Assembly: GCA_030629475.1 (NCBI GenBank)
Contig: DAOVOU010000063.1
Location: 1-8,650, forward strand
Direction of reading: 5' to 3'
Source of the DNA: Desulfobacterales bacterium
GTDB taxonomy: Bacteria; Desulfobacterota; Desulfobacteria; Desulfobacterales; C00003060
DNA length: 8,650 nucleotides
Shown here piece after piece: positions 6,493 through 8,650 of this stretch. Every line of letters begins with the position of its first letter. Position 1 is the stretch's first letter. The notes beneath the pieces are model-generated. The model had not been told where the DNA came from. It made no database searches and saw nothing but the letters and a program-made list of their open reading frames with translations. The position numbers were made by a program, and so were the translations under genes.

Positions 6493-8427
6493 TTACAAGC
6501 TCTCAACAACCGTCCCTGTCTTTGAGGTATCATAGCCACCCAACTGGTGCACAAGTTCTTTGAATGGCTGTGATCGAATAATCTCCAGCATCAGTTGGAT
6601 TTTTTCATCCTCAAAAAATTCTTCAGGAATGACGATGTCGTATTTCTCTGTAACAATCGGGATAAAATCGAGGTCCAGCGCCCTGGCTGCTGCGTAGATG
6701 CCAAGCCCTGTATCGGCTGCACCACTGAGCACACTGACGGCCACAGACATATGGGTAAATTCGTCCTGGTCATATCCCTTGATGCTTTCTGGCTTGATGT
6801 CAAGTTCTGCCAGCCGATAGTCCAGGAGAATCCGGGTACCTGATCCTGCCTGTCTATTGATAAAGGTAATATCGTCTCTTGCCAGATCTTCGATTCCTGT
6901 GATCCCTTTAGGATTACCGCGGAGTACGATCAGGCCTTGCTGGCGATAGACCAAATTGACCAGCTTTACCCTCAGGTCAGGAAGGTAGCGTTTGACATAG
7001 GAAATATTGTAGGTACCCGTGTTTGTATCAAGGAGGTGGGAGCCTACTGCGTGACAGTATCCGTTTCTGAGAGCGATCAGGCCTCCCAGGCTCCCCACGT
7101 TGCTTGAGGATAGGCTGAAACGAAAATCCCGCACTCTCATCTGATTCGCCAGGATATCGAGGGTGTTGTCGTGGCTTCCAACCACGACCACGGTGTTTTC
7201 AATCTCTGCAAGATCCTTCAAGAGCTCGGCCTCCACCGGCTCACCTGCCTTGATCCCCTCCACATGATTGGGAATCCGAATAATTCCGTCGGCCTCGGTC
7301 AGGGTGGTCACAGAACCTGCGCCCCTCGGAAGCGAGGAGGCCACGACCGTGTCTTTCACCCGGCCGAGTTTGACCCGGACAAATTCCTCAATACCGAGTT
7401 TTGATGCCATTTTTCGAGCAGTTCTAACTCTTATCTTTGGCCGCAGTGGCTCCCGTATGCCAAGCATTCTGCAAATGAGAGGTTGTGCGAACTTCTCAAA
7501 CGCCATAATGGCCGAGACCGTATAACCCGGATTTCCGATCACCGGTTTATTGTCGATAATACCCAGCACAGTCGGCTTTCCGGGCATGATGGTAACCCCG
7601 TGTACCAGTATCTCTCCAAGCTCAGCAATAACACTTGCGGTGTAATCCTCAGAGCCGGCAGAAGATCCTGCGCTGACAATGACAAGGTCGGCATCTCCGG
7701 CTGTCGCTTCACGTACTGCATTCAGGATCTCTTCAAAAATATCAGGGACTATGGAGTGGCTCAGATATTCTCCGCCACAGGCCCTGATCAAGGCGCCCAG
7801 AATGGCAGAATTGCTTTCAACCACCCGGCCCGGGGAGGGGGTGCCGGATGTGAGATCCTGGTGGTATATGAGTTCCGAACCGGTTGGGATGATGAGCACG
7901 CGAGGCTTTTGTTTGACCTTGACTTCGAAGACTCCGCCGTTTAGAAGGGCGCCAATTTCATAAGGTGTAATCAGGTGATTCTGGGGAAGGATGAGTTCGG
8001 TGGCCACGATATCCTCGCCTACTTTTCTGACGTGTTGCCAGGGGTAGGCAGCCGACTCAATCTGGACGGTTTCCTTATCCACGTCCACTACATATTCGAT
8101 CATAATGACCGCATCTGTCCCCCCGGGCATCATATGACCCGTATTCACAAAAAAGGCATCCTTCCCTATTCGGAGCTGCTTTGGCCGGTCCAGGGTGGTG
8201 CCAAAGGTGGTCTCTGCACGCACAGCAATGCCGTCCATGGCCGCTGCATGGTAACTGGGGGAAGAAAATCTGGCAAATACTGGTTCTGCCGTAACCCGGC
8301 CAGCCGCCTCTCGAGCGGGAACGGTTTCCGGCCGGAGATATTTGTCAAAAGCGAAACGATTAAAGAAAATCGCCCGGGCCTCTTCCAGGGATTTCATTTG
8401 CAGGTAGATATGTCTGCCTGTTTTCAT
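6493..8427 (-). CDS. moeA: Molybdopterin molybdotransferase MoeA fused to a C-terminal PBP-like domain
   Basis: The product has 644 residues and is cytoplasmic. Residues about 10-400 are MoeA, which inserts molybdate (or tungstate) into adenylylated molybdopterin. Marks are MKSLEEA (11-17), the AMDG motif at 63-66, RKVGEDI (134-140), PTGSEL (181-186), VSAGSSAGSEDYT (251-263), MPGKPTVLG (281-289) and GNPGYTVSA (298-306), with MoeA domain IV near 325-400. Residues about 412-625 form a periplasmic-binding-protein-like domain (VVVVGSHDNTLDILAN, SSNVGSLGGLIAL, HLLDTNTGTYN, INRQAGSGTR), as in the ModE- or LysR-like ligand domains attached to MoeA in many anaerobes. That domain may bind an oxyanion or a cofactor ligand, which is inference. 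Start choice: ATG 8427 gives the usual short lead into the MoeA fold. The frame is open further upstream to TTG 8550, but that part consists of repeats. Only a weak GGA lies near 8427. The gene runs convergent to the TRAP operon. Confidence 0.9.
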   Translation of the reverse strand: MKTGRHIYLQMKSLEEARAIFFNRFAFDKYLRPETVPAREAAGRVTAEPVFARFSSPSYHAAAMDGIAVRAETTFGTTLDRPKQLRIGKDAFFVNTGHMMPGGTDAVIMIEYVVDVDKETVQIESAAYPWQHVRKVGEDIVATELILPQNHLITPYEIGALLNGGVFEVKVKQKPRVLIIPTGSELIYHQDLTSGTPSPGRVVESNSAILGALIRACGGEYLSHSIVPDIFEEILNAVREATAGDADLVIVSAGSSAGSEDYTASVIAELGEILVHGVTIMPGKPTVLGIIDNKPVIGNPGYTVSAIMAFEKFAQPLICRMLGIREPLRPKIRVRTARKMASKLGIEEFVRVKLGRVKDTVVASSLPRGAGSVTTLTEADGIIRIPNHVEGIKAGEPVEAELLKDLAEIENTVVVVGSHDNTLDILANQMRVRDFRFSLSSSNVGSLGGLIALRNGYCHAVGSHLLDTNTGTYNISYVKRYLPDLRVKLVNLVYRQQGLIVLRGNPKGITGIEDLARDDITFINRQAGSGTRILLDYRLAELDIKPESIKGYDQDEFTHMSVAVSVLSGAADTGLGIYAAARALDLDFIPIVTEKYDIVIPEEFFEDEKIQLMLEIIRSQPFKELVHQLGGYDTSKTGTVVESL

Positions 8428-8492
8428 TAGTCCGTTACTTGTGAAATTCGCGTTTTTTCTGTCAGAAAATCTTTTGCCGTATTCAATTTCGA

Positions 8493-8521
8493 GTGATCTA
8501 AAGTGTCTAAAGTGATCTAAA
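8493..8521. repeat. Three tandem copies of a 9-10 base CTAAA repeat
   Basis: On the plus strand the units are GTGATCTAAA (8493-8502), GTGTCTAAA (8503-8511) and GTGATCTAAA (8512-8521). They lie 66-94 bases before the moeA start, probably in its leader. The final unit is also the start of the left arm of the inverted repeat at 8511-8584. The function is unknown; a dispersed intergenic repeat or a regulator site are both possible. Confidence 0.7.
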
Positions 8522-8584
8522 GTTGTGGAACTTGCCTTCGGCAAGAACAATTATATTGGGAAAAATACCATAACTTTAGGCACT
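8511..8584. repeat. Imperfect inverted repeat enclosing a hairpin
   Basis: The left arm at 8511-8528 (AGTGATCTAAAGTTGTGG) matches the reverse complement of 8568-8584 (AGTGCCTAAAGTTATGG), with one gap and two mismatches. Between the arms lies a perfect 6-base hairpin, CTTGCC-TTC-GGCAAG, at 8531-8545, followed by an AT-rich stretch with the -10-like box. The layout resembles a small palindromic intergenic element placed over the moeA promoter region. No transposase or target duplication is visible. Confidence 0.6.
8550..8555 (-). promoter_or_regulatory. Candidate -10 box for moeA
   Basis: On the minus strand this reads TATAAT, a perfect -10 hexamer in an AT-rich setting. No good -35 hexamer lies 16-18 bases upstream; the 17-base position reads TAAAGT. 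Transcription from here would start near 8543 and give a leader of about 115 bases holding the hairpin and the tandem repeats. Confidence 0.35.
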
Positions 8585-8650
8585 TGTTTGAGCTAAATTT
8601 GACTTTATTTTACAATGCATAAACGCCCCTTGTTTGGTTCCGGCTTGTCC
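8585..8650. other. Right-edge intergenic stretch
   Basis: These 66 bases are partly AT-rich and end at the window edge. No coding frame, RNA gene or repeat is supported. It may include upstream promoter elements of moeA. Confidence 0.4.

Noticed and set aside
8428..8543. Molybdenum cofactor riboswitch in the moeA leader
   Set aside because: I could not recognise its conserved core, and the leader is largely made of the CTAAA repeats; a covariance-model search would decide.
8428..8550. Extension of MoeA to TTG 8550
   Set aside because: There is no ribosome binding site, and the extra residues translate the tandem repeats and hairpin; MoeA proteins start close to the SLEEA helix.

Overview
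The window reads like a chromosomal segment of an anaerobic bacterium, most likely Desulfobacterota (the former Deltaproteobacteria). This rests on protein style and gene content: a TatT-type TRAP transporter, a MoeA fused to a periplasmic-binding-protein-like domain, and an EAL-HDOD signalling protein. It is inferred without any database search, so the phylum is only a moderate-confidence guess. No rRNA, tRNA, CRISPR array or intact mobile element was seen.

Layout. Positions 1-1200 (minus strand) hold most of an EAL-HDOD regulator whose 3' end lies off the left edge. A 306-base divergent intergenic region (1201-1506) carries a cluster of three overlapping short inverted repeats. A tight plus-strand cluster follows (1507-6310): a membrane-anchored alpha/beta hydrolase, a TatT lipoprotein, a DctP-type solute-binding protein and a fused DctQ-DctM permease. 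The gaps or overlaps are 16 bases, a 4-base GTGA overlap and a 26-base overlap, so this looks like one operon. Directly after the permease stop codon lies a start-less fragment of a calcineurin-like metallophosphoesterase (6306-6485), a probable gene remnant. Positions 6493-8427 (minus strand, convergent) encode the MoeA-PBP fusion. Its upstream DNA (about 8491-8586) contains tandem and inverted copies of a CTAAAGT-type repeat around a good -10 box.

How the parts may work together. The hydrolase has a basic N-terminus followed by one membrane segment, which predicts a periplasm-facing catalytic domain. It sits first in the operon of a TatT-associated TRAP system. The binding protein of that system lacks the arginine that normally holds a carboxylate ligand in DctP/SiaP-type proteins. 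The most attractive reading is a scavenging module: the hydrolase cleaves an ester or amide outside the cytoplasmic membrane, TatT and the binding protein handle a poorly polar product, and the fused QM permease imports it. This is inference; the sequence does not identify the substrate. The molybdopterin gene and the EAL-HDOD gene look like unrelated neighbours.
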